Shown: piece by piece, positions 8,755-16,546 of the stretch | How positions within the stretch are numbered: position 1 is the stretch's first letter | Layout of the letters: every line of letters starts with the position of its first letter | Source: CADEED01 sp039930985 | GTDB lineage: Bacteria > Pseudomonadota > Gammaproteobacteria > Steroidobacterales > Steroidobacteraceae | Reading direction: 5' to 3' | NCBI GenBank assembly: GCA_039930985.1 | Contig: JBDTSV010000111.1 | Span: 1-64,000, forward strand | DNA: 64,000 nucleotides | The notes under the pieces: generated by a model | Database searches by the model: none | What the model was told of the DNA's origin: nothing | Seen by the model: the letters and a program-made list of their open reading frames with translations, nothing else | Made by a program: the position numbers and the translations under genes

Positions 8755-9201
8755 CTACCTGCCGTCGTCTTCGATGACCGGCAGATCCGGCGGCGCATCC
8801 CGTCCGTCGTCTTTCCATTCGGCTTGGTCGCCTCTGTGCACCCCGCCCGTGATGACCATATCTTCATAGTCGTCGCAGTTCGGGAGCTGGTTCGGATTAC
8901 CGACCGGCGACATGCCTTGCACGAGCGGCTCTTCCGCTGCCACCGGCAAGCTCACGAGCGCCGCCGCTGCGATTGCGGCCACGAGGCCGCGCCTTCGCAA
9001 GCTGCTCACCGGCACGCGCACGATGTACGCCACGCAGACTTTGCCGCTGCACGAGCTCATGAACTCCGTACGTTGGCGCGAATTCATGAGATCGAGGTTG
9101 TGCACGGAGCGATCGCACAGCGTGCAGTGTTCGGTGGCGCCGGGTGGAAGCGCTTTGCCGGCGATGGGGCACGGAGATTCGACGACGGGTACGCGAGCCA
9201 T
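8755..9201 (-). CDS. Cys-rich protein with N-terminal zinc-ribbon-like module and membrane helix
   Basis: 148 residues. The N-terminal 60 contain five Cys: CPIAG, then CTLC-DRSVHNLD, then CSGKVC. This resembles the short cytosolic Cys module with a C-x2-C-(D/K)-x-V-x-(D/N)-(L/F) core that precedes a membrane helix in many uncharacterised proteins. A helix follows at about 72-90 (GLVAAIAAAALVSLPVAA), then an acidic, periplasmic tail rich in Asp. Probably metal-binding. It is convergent with the transglutaminase gene, with no gap between the stops. Confidence 0.7.
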   Translation of the reverse strand: MARVPVVESPCPIAGKALPPGATEHCTLCDRSVHNLDLMNSRQRTEFMSSCSGKVCVAYIVRVPVSSLRRRGLVAAIAAAALVSLPVAAEEPLVQGMSPVGNPNQLPNCDDYEDMVITGGVHRGDQAEWKDDGRDAPPDLPVIEDDGR

Positions 9202-9425
9202 GACACACCTCGTGTTGTGAGGTGGAAGCTACGCCTGCTTCACGCTGTGACGCAAGAAGCAGTTCACGCAAACATCTCTTTGTGGCGAGACCATGGCGCA
9301 ATCCGGGAACCAGACAATAATCGCGACTTGCTTCGCGAATGCGGCGAATTGCACCTCCAACTATTGCGCGCGCCGTGTGCGGGCTTCTACGCTGAGTGCA
9401 CCCAACAATCTGGCGAGGTCGTTCG

Positions 9426-9842
9426 ATGATCCGCAAGGGTCGCATGTTCGGGTTCGCGCTCTGCACACTTGCGGCGTCGCTGTTGTTTGTGCCCGCGCGC
9501 GGTGTTGCCGGCGATAACGCCGGAAAAGTCCTGATCGCGTCGGCTGCGCCGCTCGACATTCCTCACCAGCTGGATCTCGACGCCAGGGCCGCGCGCAAGC
9601 GCGCGCCATCCAACTTCGAAAGCTCGCAGCTGCTCGAGCCCACGCCGGGTCTCGCGCCGCTACCTTTTCCGAAAAACAGCGACCTGCGCGCACGGATTCT
9701 CACGCCTCAGCTGCGCCGCACGCCGGTGGTCGGCTGGATCGCCGCGAACCTGTATCGCGACCTGAAAGACGGCGGCTGGTGTGTCGAAATCGATCCGGGT
9801 GAAGGCGAATACATAGTCTTCTACCGCGTGCACCTCAAGTAG
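9426..9842 (+). CDS. Exported protein of unknown function
   Basis: 138 residues from ATG 9426 (GCGAGG upstream). Residues 1-28 are a signal peptide ending in ARGVAG. The C-terminal third is compact (VVGWIAANLYRDLKDGGWCV, then an acidic stretch and YIVFYRVHLK). No family is recognised. It ends 3 bp from the convergent AAA+ ATPase gene. Confidence 0.7.
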   Translation: MIRKGRMFGFALCTLAASLLFVPARGVAGDNAGKVLIASAAPLDIPHQLDLDARAARKRAPSNFESSQLLEPTPGLAPLPFPKNSDLRARILTPQLRRTPVVGWIAANLYRDLKDGGWCVEIDPGEGEYIVFYRVHLK

Positions 9843-9845
9843 TCG

Positions 9846-10943
9846 TCAACCGCAGGCGCGATACACCTGCGCCACCGAGTACGCCTTCGCTTCCGCCGCC
9901 GTGAGCTTGCTGCAAGCCTGCTCCGCCAACCCCGCATCCTCGCCGCAAATCTTTCGCGCGAGTCGCCGGGCTTCGTCGGGCGTGAGGTTGCGCAGGTTTT
10001 TCACCGCGTAACAGCGTCCGGGCCGCAGCAACGCATCGTCGATGTCGTTGATATTGGGCAGGTTGGTCGTGAAGATCACCTTGCGACTCTGCGCACGCAC
10101 GACGCCATCGGCGACGCCTAGAAAGCGGTGCAGCTCGAAGTTGCCGCTGGTGCGCGCCTTGAGCAGATGATCGGCGTCCTCGATCACGAACGCGTCATGC
10201 GAACCGGTGATGAAGTCGACGAAGATCTCGTCGTTCTCCAAGGCGCGCTTGTCGGCGGTGTACATGACCTTGGCGCTGTCCCCCTTGCGCCGCGACATCG
10301 CCGCCAGCACCGCGCGAACCAAGCGCGTCTTTCCCGTGCCCGGCGGTCCCTGGAGGATCAACACCGTTTCGCGCGCATGCAGGTACCCCTGGATGAACTG
10401 GTCGATGCTCTTGTCAAGCGAGGGATACGCCTCGTCCAGCAAAAGTTCGTCGGCGATTTCGTCGAATGAAGTGCTGAGCAGTACGCCGCGCGCGTTGCAG
10501 AAATTCCAATCGACCACGAACATCTGTTCGCGCATGCGCTGATCGCCGACCACGCGCAGGATGCGCTGGCGCACTTCTTCGAGTCGCGCCAACGAGTCGG
10601 TCCACACTCGAAACCAGCACGAGACATACTCGCCCTTGGTGTAGCCCTCGGCGCCGATGAATACCCCGGGCGCATCCAGCAGCAGGCTGCCCTCGTCCAT
10701 GCGCTGCGCTGAACAGCCCATCTGCAGCGCAAGGTCGTCGAACACGTCCACGATTTTGCGGCGCACGGCGCAACGCACGACGCGATGAATGGGATAGCAC
10801 TGGGCGGCGTGTTCGAACGCCTGGATGGCGCGCGTGCGCACGATCGCGTCGCTGATGTCGCTGAGTTCGTGATTCAGCACCACGCGCACGCTCATCGGCG
10901 CGCGGTCATCCGTCTGTTCCGGCAATAGTTTGTGCAGTGTCAC
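9846..10943 (-). CDS. BCS1-like AAA+ ATPase
   Basis: 365 residues from GTG 10943; ATG 10895 is an alternative, and the open frame continues upstream through the hairpins to 11057. An about 190-residue N-terminal domain of unknown type precedes a single AAA+ module. Walker A is GPPGTGKT (about 197-204), Walker B is AFVIEDAD (about 252-259), sensor 1 is in IFTTNLPN, and an arginine-finger-like LLRPGRC follows. The order and sequence are closest to BCS1/AAA proteins that remodel or translocate proteins. A GAGA ribosome-binding site lies inside an RNA stem, so translation is probably regulated. The substrate may be linked to the small upstream ORF. Confidence 0.85.
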   Translation of the reverse strand: MTLHKLLPEQTDDRAPMSVRVVLNHELSDISDAIVRTRAIQAFEHAAQCYPIHRVVRCAVRRKIVDVFDDLALQMGCSAQRMDEGSLLLDAPGVFIGAEGYTKGEYVSCWFRVWTDSLARLEEVRQRILRVVGDQRMREQMFVVDWNFCNARGVLLSTSFDEIADELLLDEAYPSLDKSIDQFIQGYLHARETVLILQGPPGTGKTRLVRAVLAAMSRRKGDSAKVMYTADKRALENDEIFVDFITGSHDAFVIEDADHLLKARTSGNFELHRFLGVADGVVRAQSRKVIFTTNLPNINDIDDALLRPGRCYAVKNLRNLTPDEARRLARKICGEDAGLAEQACSKLTAAEAKAYSVAQVYRACG

Positions 10944-11028
10944 GGCAAGTCTCTCGAGCGCTGGGGCCTCGCCCCAAATGACGAGGCCCCGGTGGTGGCA
11001 GCCGACCGGGGCCTTGTCGAGACTTGCC
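10944..11028 (-). promoter_or_regulatory. Structured leader RNA with mutually exclusive hairpins upstream of AAA+ gene
   Basis: On the minus strand, GAGACTTGCC-type arms at 11019-11028 and 10944-10953 pair perfectly over 10 bp and enclose the region. They hide the GAGA ribosome-binding site directly before GTG 10943. Inside, the segment 10982-10992 can pair with 11006-11014 (9 bp, 13-nt loop) or with 10963-10971 (9 bp, about 10-nt loop). It cannot pair with both, because 10984-10990 are shared. Shared-segment pairing of this kind is typical of attenuators or riboswitch-like switches. The regulatory role is inferred from pairing only. Confidence 0.6.
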
Positions 11029-11065
11029 GGAGAGCAGCCGAACGCCGCCCTCCGCAATTGAAGGG

Positions 11066-11152
11066 CTAGCAGATCAGATCGTCACGCCCACCATCGGGCG
11101 GCGGCGCCGCGAACGCAGGCGTGAACTTAAGTTTCAGGTAGTTAGGTTTCAT
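11066..11152 (-). CDS. 28-codon ORF (leader peptide or small peptide) before AAA+ gene
   Basis: ATG 11152 to TAG 11066. The peptide starts MKPNYLKLKFTPAF, contains AAPPPDGG and ends in RDDLIC with a C-terminal Cys. An in-frame ATG at 11164 would add four residues. It lies between a near-consensus promoter (11163-11190) and the hairpins controlling the ATPase, so it is on the same transcript. The predicted transcription start is within a few bases of the ATG, so the mRNA would be close to leaderless here. The PPP-D run is of the kind that slows ribosomes without EF-P. It could be a regulatory leader peptide or a small substrate of the ATPase. Confidence 0.5.
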   Translation of the reverse strand: MKPNYLKLKFTPAFAAPPPDGGRDDLIC

Positions 11153-11162
11153 GAGGGCGCGC

Positions 11163-11190
11163 ATTCTAGGCGCACGCGTTCGTTTGTCAA
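11163..11190 (-). promoter_or_regulatory. Sigma70-type promoter for the small ORF/AAA+ unit
   Basis: On the minus strand TTGACA (11185-11190) and TAGAAT (11163-11168) are separated by 16 bp. The -35 box is a perfect consensus match and the -10 box matches five of six. The expected start point falls at about 11152-11157, at the small ORF. Confidence 0.75.
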
Positions 11191-11200
11191 GGCGCATTTT

Positions 11201-11674
11201 CTAGGGGCCGATCCACCGGCGCGGTTCGTGCGGGCGCACGCCGTGCCCGAGCAGCCATTCGTACACGCCTTCGGTCTGCGCCGGGTCGATCCACTGCTTG
11301 CCGTGGATGTAGAGCGCGGCGACGCGATGGCCGCTGAAAATCTGCACCTGCGAGTAGCGGCCCATGTGCTGCAGCGCCACGCCGTCCACGTTGCTGAGCG
11401 TCAGCTGCAGTTCCGACAGGAGATACCCGTCTTCCAGGCTGAAGAGGTTCAGGTTCTTGTCGGTTTGAACATAAACACAGTCGAAGAATTCGGGCGGATC
11501 ATCGGTTTCCACCACGGCCGCGGAACATTGCTTGCGCAGCTGCGCATCGGCCGGCGTGACGCCAGCGGCTTGCAGCAGCTGGTCGTCATCGACGGCGCGT
11601 TGCACGTCACGGTAGTTCGAGGCGGCACAGACGCCGGTGGCGAGGCACAACATCACTGCAAGCGGGATTCGCAT
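11201..11674 (-). CDS. Exported protein of unknown function
   Basis: 157 residues from ATG 11674; an upstream start at 11695 would place extra residues before the signal peptide. Signal peptide about 1-17 (IPLAVMLCLATGVCAAS). The mature part has two Cys (KQCSAAV and FDCVYVQT) and a beta-rich C-terminal half ending in a Trp-containing tail. No family recognised. It lies just upstream of the promoter of the small ORF/AAA+ unit, on the same strand. Confidence 0.65.
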   Translation of the reverse strand: MRIPLAVMLCLATGVCAASNYRDVQRAVDDDQLLQAAGVTPADAQLRKQCSAAVVETDDPPEFFDCVYVQTDKNLNLFSLEDGYLLSELQLTLSNVDGVALQHMGRYSQVQIFSGHRVAALYIHGKQWIDPAQTEGVYEWLLGHGVRPHEPRRWIGP

Positions 11675-11801
11675 GGGGGGACTGTAGCCATGCACGAGCG
11701 CTATTCGTGTCAGCGCTTTTTACTTGTCGTGGAGGCCTGGGCCTTCAAGGGATCAGCCATGGCCCTTGCGCTAGTGGTTTTCCACATGCAGCCGCGGGGC
11801 A

Positions 11802-11841
11802 AAAAAAAACGCGTACAGGCCCTTCCGTTCCTGTACGCGTC
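11802..11841 (-). terminator. Rho-independent terminator downstream of the DUF11 gene
   Basis: On the minus strand ACGCGTACAGG pairs perfectly with CCTGTACGCGT around a short loop and is followed by nine T. This is the strongest terminator in the window. It lies 200 bp after the stop of the DUF11 gene. In the gap 11842-12044 I see no ORF, RNA gene or other signal. Confidence 0.9.
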
Positions 11842-12044
11842 TGTCCAGCAAAAAGTCTCACGAGGGGGGAGGAGAACATTCCGCAGACGAACTAGATAAA
11901 GCAATCTGCGTGCCAACTCGCCCGCAGCGGAAATCAGCGGGAAAGGCCGTAAATCGGCTTTCTGACGGCCTGTCTGGAAAGTGACATCCCAGGATGGGTG
12001 CACTTGCTCCGAAATCGCTTCGATCCGGTGCAATCGGCGGTTCT

Positions 12045-15000
12045 TTAGTTGATCTGAACCCGGAATTGGACCGTGAAGGAGGGATTGCCGCTGCCCGCGG
12101 CGCTCATGACGCCCGCCGGCGCGATACGTACTGCGCGCACGGCTGGATCGAAGCCGTTCACGTCGGGCACCGGCGTGTACAGCCAGGGTCCAGCCACGCC
12201 AGTGGACGAATACGTCACGTTGGTCGCGTACGTGTAGGTGAGCCCGCTCGCGGTCGCGCCGTTCACGAACACCACGGGATTGCCCGCGCTGGTCGATACA
12301 TACATCGCCGCGTCGGTGGGAATGGGATCGGTGATCACGAGCGTGCCGGAATCGACGGTGCCCGGTCCACTGTTGGTCACGCTCACGTCGTAGCGCACCA
12401 CCGCCAGCGGAATGCGTTTCGGGTTGGTGGAGTTGTTCACCGGATCCGAGAGCACCACCGAAGTCTTGAGGATGGTGAGCGAAGGCTGCGGGATCACCAC
12501 GGTGAAATTGCCGACGCCCAGATCGGTGACGGTGCCCTCGATGCCTTCGTTGGCCGTGACACGCACGGTCCATCCACCGAGCGACGGCGAAGCGGGCAAC
12601 GTGTATTGGTACTGGAAAATGCAGGTCGAGGCGGTCAGCGAATTGCACGTGGCCGGCGCGCCCTGCGCCGTCATGACCTGGTTGTTGACCTGCGTGACGT
12701 TGGCGGCGTCGATGATGGTGATGCGCGCACTCGAGATATCGAAGCTGCCGAACGGGTCGCTGATCTGCGCGCGCACGAACACGTTGGTGCCGGGGTAGAA
12801 AGTGCTCTGTGCCACGCCGCCGTTGAAGGCGGCGCTGAACATGCCGACGCTGTCGACGTTGATGACCGTGGTGGTATTGAGCTCGACGCGCGAGTTGTTA
12901 GGCACGCCGCCGGTGGTGCCGGCATTGCCGTTCGGCCAGATGGTGATGGTATTGGCGAAGGCGGCGTTCGCCACATTCAACGTGAGCGTGGCGCCCACGG
13001 GCACGGTGCGCAGCGTGGTGTTGTTGAGCGTGAAGCTCACCAGCGCCGGCGTGGTGGTGCTGCTGTTCGGATTGACCGACTGGGTCTGCGTGACGCTCAA
13101 GCCACCGGCGCTCGAGGTGAGCGTGACAGTGATGTTGCGTGCGCCGGTTCCGCCATTGCGCGAGAGCCACAGGCGCACGGGAATGTTGCCGGTGGGCACC
13201 ACCAGCGCCTTCTGCAGCGCCGGCGTGATGACCCAGTTGCTCGACGCGCCGGTCGCCACCGCGTCATTGGTGTCCGCGGCGCTCGGCCGATTTCGCGACA
13301 GCGAGCGCACGTTGGCGGCATCGCGACGCAGGTAGATGAATTTCACGCCGGCACTCGGAATCAGCGATGGGTTGACGATGACCTGCGGCGCGGCGGGGTT
13401 GTTCTCCGGGCCGTTCGGATTGTTGACCGTCGCGGTGTTGTCGATGGTTTCGCCGGGCGCAGTGCCGGCGATCACCGTGACGTCAAACACTACGTTCACG
13501 GTGCTGCTCGCCGGAACCGTGATGCCGGACACTGTGATCTGGCCATTGTTGTTCGTGCCGGCGGGCGGCGCCGCGAAGGCGCTGGTGGCGCCCACGGGAA
13601 TCGACACGAACCCGCCGAAGCTGGTGTTGTCGGGAATGCTGTCGGTCAGCGAGACGTTGATCGCCTGGCCGCCGGCGCTTTCATTGAGCGCAATCGTGTA
13701 GCGCAGCGTGTCGCCGGGCGAAGCCTCGCCGCCGTTGAGATCGACCACCGTCTTGGTCGACGTCGACAGAGTCGGGTCGATGGTCGCCGTGAGATCGCTC
13801 GCCGTGTTGTTGGACGTGACGAGCTCATAGCTCGGCGTGCTGACGATCGCGTTGTTGGTGAAGGACGCCGCCGCGGCTTCCGCCACGTTCACCACCAGGC
13901 TCAGCGCAGGGAAGGATGCACCGGGATTCAGCGTCGCCGGATGCGTGCAGGTCACCACCTGGCCGACGGCGCCGCAGGTCCAGCCCGTGCCGCTCGAGGA
14001 GTTGTACGTCAGCCCCGCGGGCAACGTGTCGGTCACCGTGACCGTGTTGTCCTCGCGTTCCGAGGCCGCCGCGTTCGACACGGTGATGGTGTACGTGCCG
14101 GTGCCGCCGGCGACGAACGTACCGGTGTGCGTCATCGTGGCGCTCAGGTCGACCGCCGGATCGGACGTGGCGCTGACGATCTGCGCCATCAACAGCACCA
14201 GGTCGGCGCCGGCCGAGTAGGTAGTGGTGCCGCTGGTCTGGCCGGGCGAAAGCAACGACGTGATGTCGTACTGGTCGACGTCGATGCCGTAGCTGGTGGC
14301 GATGCCCTGGGTGTTGATGGTGCCATCGAACTGCTGGATCAGCGGCACGCTGCCGGTCACGTTGATGCCGTCATCGAGCAGGCTGCCGTTGTAGCGCAGC
14401 GCCTCGTCGATGCCGTTCATCTGCCCGGAGTTGGCCGGGTCGCCCTCGAGCGTGAACACGGCGATGCGCCCGTCGATGTTCGCAGGCGGCACGCGGAAGC
14501 CATCGGGGGTCAGGATCACCTGGCTGCCGCGGAACGGCGCGAGGCCGTCGTAGAGATTGATGGCGCGCAGCCGCTCGGTGGCCGATTCGTACACGACGAT
14601 GAGGCTCCAGCCGCTAACTACCGCGCTCACGTCGCAATGCGGCGAGCCGGTGACGACGGTGAGGCCGCCGAAGGTGTAGTTGCCGTTGCCGGCCACGATG
14701 CTCTTGACGTTGGCGAACGCGCCGAAGTACGGCAGGTTCGGTGTCACGCCGGTGTAGGTGGCGGCAAACGTGCGCGAGGCGGTGACGGTATTGCCATTGA
14801 GCGTGACCGAGGTATCGGCCGTGCCCCCCGAGCCGCCCCAGTACAGGTAGGCATCGCGGATGGTGGTGCCCGCGGGAATGCCCGACAGCGCCGTGGTGCT
14901 GGTGGCGTTGACAGTGCAGGTGCTGGTATCGCTGTCGCGCAGCGAACCGCCGGTGGTCACGAAGTTGATGTGGCCGGTATCGCGTATATAGCGCGTGATG

Positions 15001-15107
15001 GTCTGCGCGCCGGCATCGTTCGCGCCGAACAGCGCGAGCACCAGCAAAGCAAAAAGGCACCCGCGGTTTTTGAGGCCGCGGATGCCGTGACCAGACGGCT
15101 CTCTCAT
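12045..15107 (-). CDS. Large exported DUF11-repeat surface protein
   Basis: 1020 residues. The signal peptide, about 1-35, ends in ANDAGAQ. The N-terminal about 300 residues form a beta-rich domain. They are followed by at least three DUF11 repeats (COG1361), recognisable by phrases such as YTITVSNAAASE, VTVTDTLPAGLTYNSSSG, LTDSIPDNTSFGG and YDVSVTNSGPGTVDSG. The composition is high in Thr, Ser, Val and Asn and low in charge, as in surface adhesins. No cell-wall anchor or transport domain is seen. The three-frame antisense ORFs here are shadows. It lies on the same strand and 121 bp after the sigma/anti-sigma pair. Confidence 0.85.
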   Translation of the reverse strand: MREPSGHGIRGLKNRGCLFALLVLALFGANDAGAQTITRYIRDTGHINFVTTGGSLRDSDTSTCTVNATSTTALSGIPAGTTIRDAYLYWGGSGGTADTSVTLNGNTVTASRTFAATYTGVTPNLPYFGAFANVKSIVAGNGNYTFGGLTVVTGSPHCDVSAVVSGWSLIVVYESATERLRAINLYDGLAPFRGSQVILTPDGFRVPPANIDGRIAVFTLEGDPANSGQMNGIDEALRYNGSLLDDGINVTGSVPLIQQFDGTINTQGIATSYGIDVDQYDITSLLSPGQTSGTTTYSAGADLVLLMAQIVSATSDPAVDLSATMTHTGTFVAGGTGTYTITVSNAAASEREDNTVTVTDTLPAGLTYNSSSGTGWTCGAVGQVVTCTHPATLNPGASFPALSLVVNVAEAAAASFTNNAIVSTPSYELVTSNNTASDLTATIDPTLSTSTKTVVDLNGGEASPGDTLRYTIALNESAGGQAINVSLTDSIPDNTSFGGFVSIPVGATSAFAAPPAGTNNNGQITVSGITVPASSTVNVVFDVTVIAGTAPGETIDNTATVNNPNGPENNPAAPQVIVNPSLIPSAGVKFIYLRRDAANVRSLSRNRPSAADTNDAVATGASSNWVITPALQKALVVPTGNIPVRLWLSRNGGTGARNITVTLTSSAGGLSVTQTQSVNPNSSTTTPALVSFTLNNTTLRTVPVGATLTLNVANAAFANTITIWPNGNAGTTGGVPNNSRVELNTTTVINVDSVGMFSAAFNGGVAQSTFYPGTNVFVRAQISDPFGSFDISSARITIIDAANVTQVNNQVMTAQGAPATCNSLTASTCIFQYQYTLPASPSLGGWTVRVTANEGIEGTVTDLGVGNFTVVIPQPSLTILKTSVVLSDPVNNSTNPKRIPLAVVRYDVSVTNSGPGTVDSGTLVITDPIPTDAAMYVSTSAGNPVVFVNGATASGLTYTYATNVTYSSTGVAGPWLYTPVPDVNGFDPAVRAVRIAPAGVMSAAGSGNPSFTVQFRVQIN

Positions 15108-15228
15108 AGGTACGATTTTGGCAGCCGCACTGCAGCGAAGGCGGGCGCAGCTCTCATAATGCGGGTGCCCGTAAGTCCCGGATTGAGAACGACTTCACAC
15201 CCGCCTGTCGGTCTAAATCCGGCCCGGA

Positions 15229-15906
15229 TCAGGCCTTCGCGAGCGGGGCTACGAGCAGGACCGGGCCGGTCGGCGCGCCCGAGGGCGAGCCGCCTTCGGG
15301 TTCCAGCGTGACTGCGATCTGTTTCGAGTGGGCAAGCGCCGCACGCTGAACCGCGTTGAGCACGCGGTGGTGGTCGCCGGTGTGCGGCATCAGGCCGAGC
15401 GACACCGGTGCGCCGCCTTCCTGCAACGCCCAGAGCTCGTGTGCCTTGCCGGGCGGCAGATCATGCACCGTGCTCACGTGCAGGTTGAGCTCCTGGTGAT
15501 CGCCGAGGACTTCGACGTTCCAGTAGATAGTCCGCGATTCGGATTGCAGTGCCGACCGCTGCGTCGAGGCGAGCTGTGCCTGCTGCGGCTGGCGCGTGAG
15601 GAACACGCCCAGCACCACGAAGAAGATGAGCGAGGCGGCGATGGCCAGCCAGCGCATGGCGGGTTGGCGCTGCAACTTGCGCAGATCCAGTTGGTCTTCG
15701 ATGCCGCGCCACACCGTGGCCGGCGGAGCCACCGGTACCAGCTGCGGTTCGAGACCCGCAAGCCTTTCTTCCCAGGCTTTCACCAGCGCCCCCACCTGCG
15801 GCGACAGCAGCCAGCGCTCGAAGCGCCGGCGCGCGCGGTACCGCAGCGTGCCGAGTACGTATTCCGCGGCGAGGCGGTCCACCAGTTCACGATTGGCGCT
15901 CTTCAT
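15229..15906 (-). CDS. Anti-sigma factor, RskA-like
   Basis: 225 residues from ATG 15906, whose ATGA overlaps the stop of the sigma gene. The N-terminal cytosolic part (NRELVDRLAAEYVLGTLRYR) is the sigma-binding helical region usual in RskA/anti-sigma-K proteins. One membrane helix at about 87-107 (WLAIAASLIFFVVLGVFL) precedes a periplasmic RskA domain with WALQEGGAPVSLGLM. Expected to hold the adjacent ECF sigma factor inactive at the membrane until an envelope signal triggers proteolysis. Confidence 0.9.
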   Translation of the reverse strand: MKSANRELVDRLAAEYVLGTLRYRARRRFERWLLSPQVGALVKAWEERLAGLEPQLVPVAPPATVWRGIEDQLDLRKLQRQPAMRWLAIAASLIFFVVLGVFLTRQPQQAQLASTQRSALQSESRTIYWNVEVLGDHQELNLHVSTVHDLPPGKAHELWALQEGGAPVSLGLMPHTGDHHRVLNAVQRAALAHSKQIAVTLEPEGGSPSGAPTGPVLLVAPLAKA

Positions 15907-16469
15907 GTCGCCTGCCTCTCGCTCGACAGGCATTCCTTGAGCGCCAGCAGGCCGCGGCGAATCCAGCTCTTCACACTTCCCAGTGGATTGGTGGTGAGCC
16001 GCGCGATCTCATCGTGCGAACGGCCTTCCACGAACGCGAGCGTGAGGCACTGGCGCGTGTTGTCGTTCAGCTGCTCGATGCAGAAGTCGAAGTTGTTGGG
16101 TTTCTCGATGCCGCCGGCTTCGCCGCCGGACTCGTCGGCGATCTCGGCCAGCGAGTCGTCGGAGACCAGCGTCATGCGTTCGCGGCGCATGAGGTCGATG
16201 GCGCAGTAGCGCGCGATGGTCACCATCCACGCGAGCGCGCGGCCTCTATGCGCCTCGAACTGCGCGGCGCGCTGCCAGATGCGCACGTACACGTCCTGCA
16301 AGACTTCTTCGGCGACCGAACGCCTGCGCAGCATGCGCAGCAGGCGCGCGAACAGAATGGGCGAAGTCTTGTCGTACAACGCGCGGAAGGCCGCCGTGTC
16401 CTGGGCCGCGCATTTCTGCAGCAGCTGGGCGAGCTCGATCTCCGGCGGCAACGTGTCGGTCCGGTTCAT
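15903..16469 (-). CDS. ECF RNA polymerase sigma factor
   Basis: 188 residues from ATG 16469. Sigma region 2 (about 30-95) includes EVLQDVYVRIWQRAAQF and WMVTIARYCAIDLMRR. Region 4 (about 130-180) includes RQCLTLAFVEGRSHDEIA and GSVKSWIRRGLLALKECL, a DNA-binding helix-turn-helix. Partner of the overlapping RskA-like anti-sigma gene; ECF units of this kind usually autoregulate. The DUF11 gene downstream on the same strand is a possible target. Confidence 0.93.
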   Translation of the reverse strand: MNRTDTLPPEIELAQLLQKCAAQDTAAFRALYDKTSPILFARLLRMLRRRSVAEEVLQDVYVRIWQRAAQFEAHRGRALAWMVTIARYCAIDLMRRERMTLVSDDSLAEIADESGGEAGGIEKPNNFDFCIEQLNDNTRQCLTLAFVEGRSHDEIARLTTNPLGSVKSWIRRGLLALKECLSSERQAT

Positions 16470-16546
16470 GCTGGTTCTACGCGGCTGATTCGATGCTGGA
16501 TGCAACGCCCGGAAATCCTAGCACGCAATAGGACATATACCGGACA

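Noticed and set aside
11994..15311. 1105-residue plus-strand ORF
   Set aside because: It is antisense to the DUF11 gene and has the Arg/His/Gly-rich composition of a GC-driven shadow frame. The minus-strand frame has signal peptide, repeats and a terminator.
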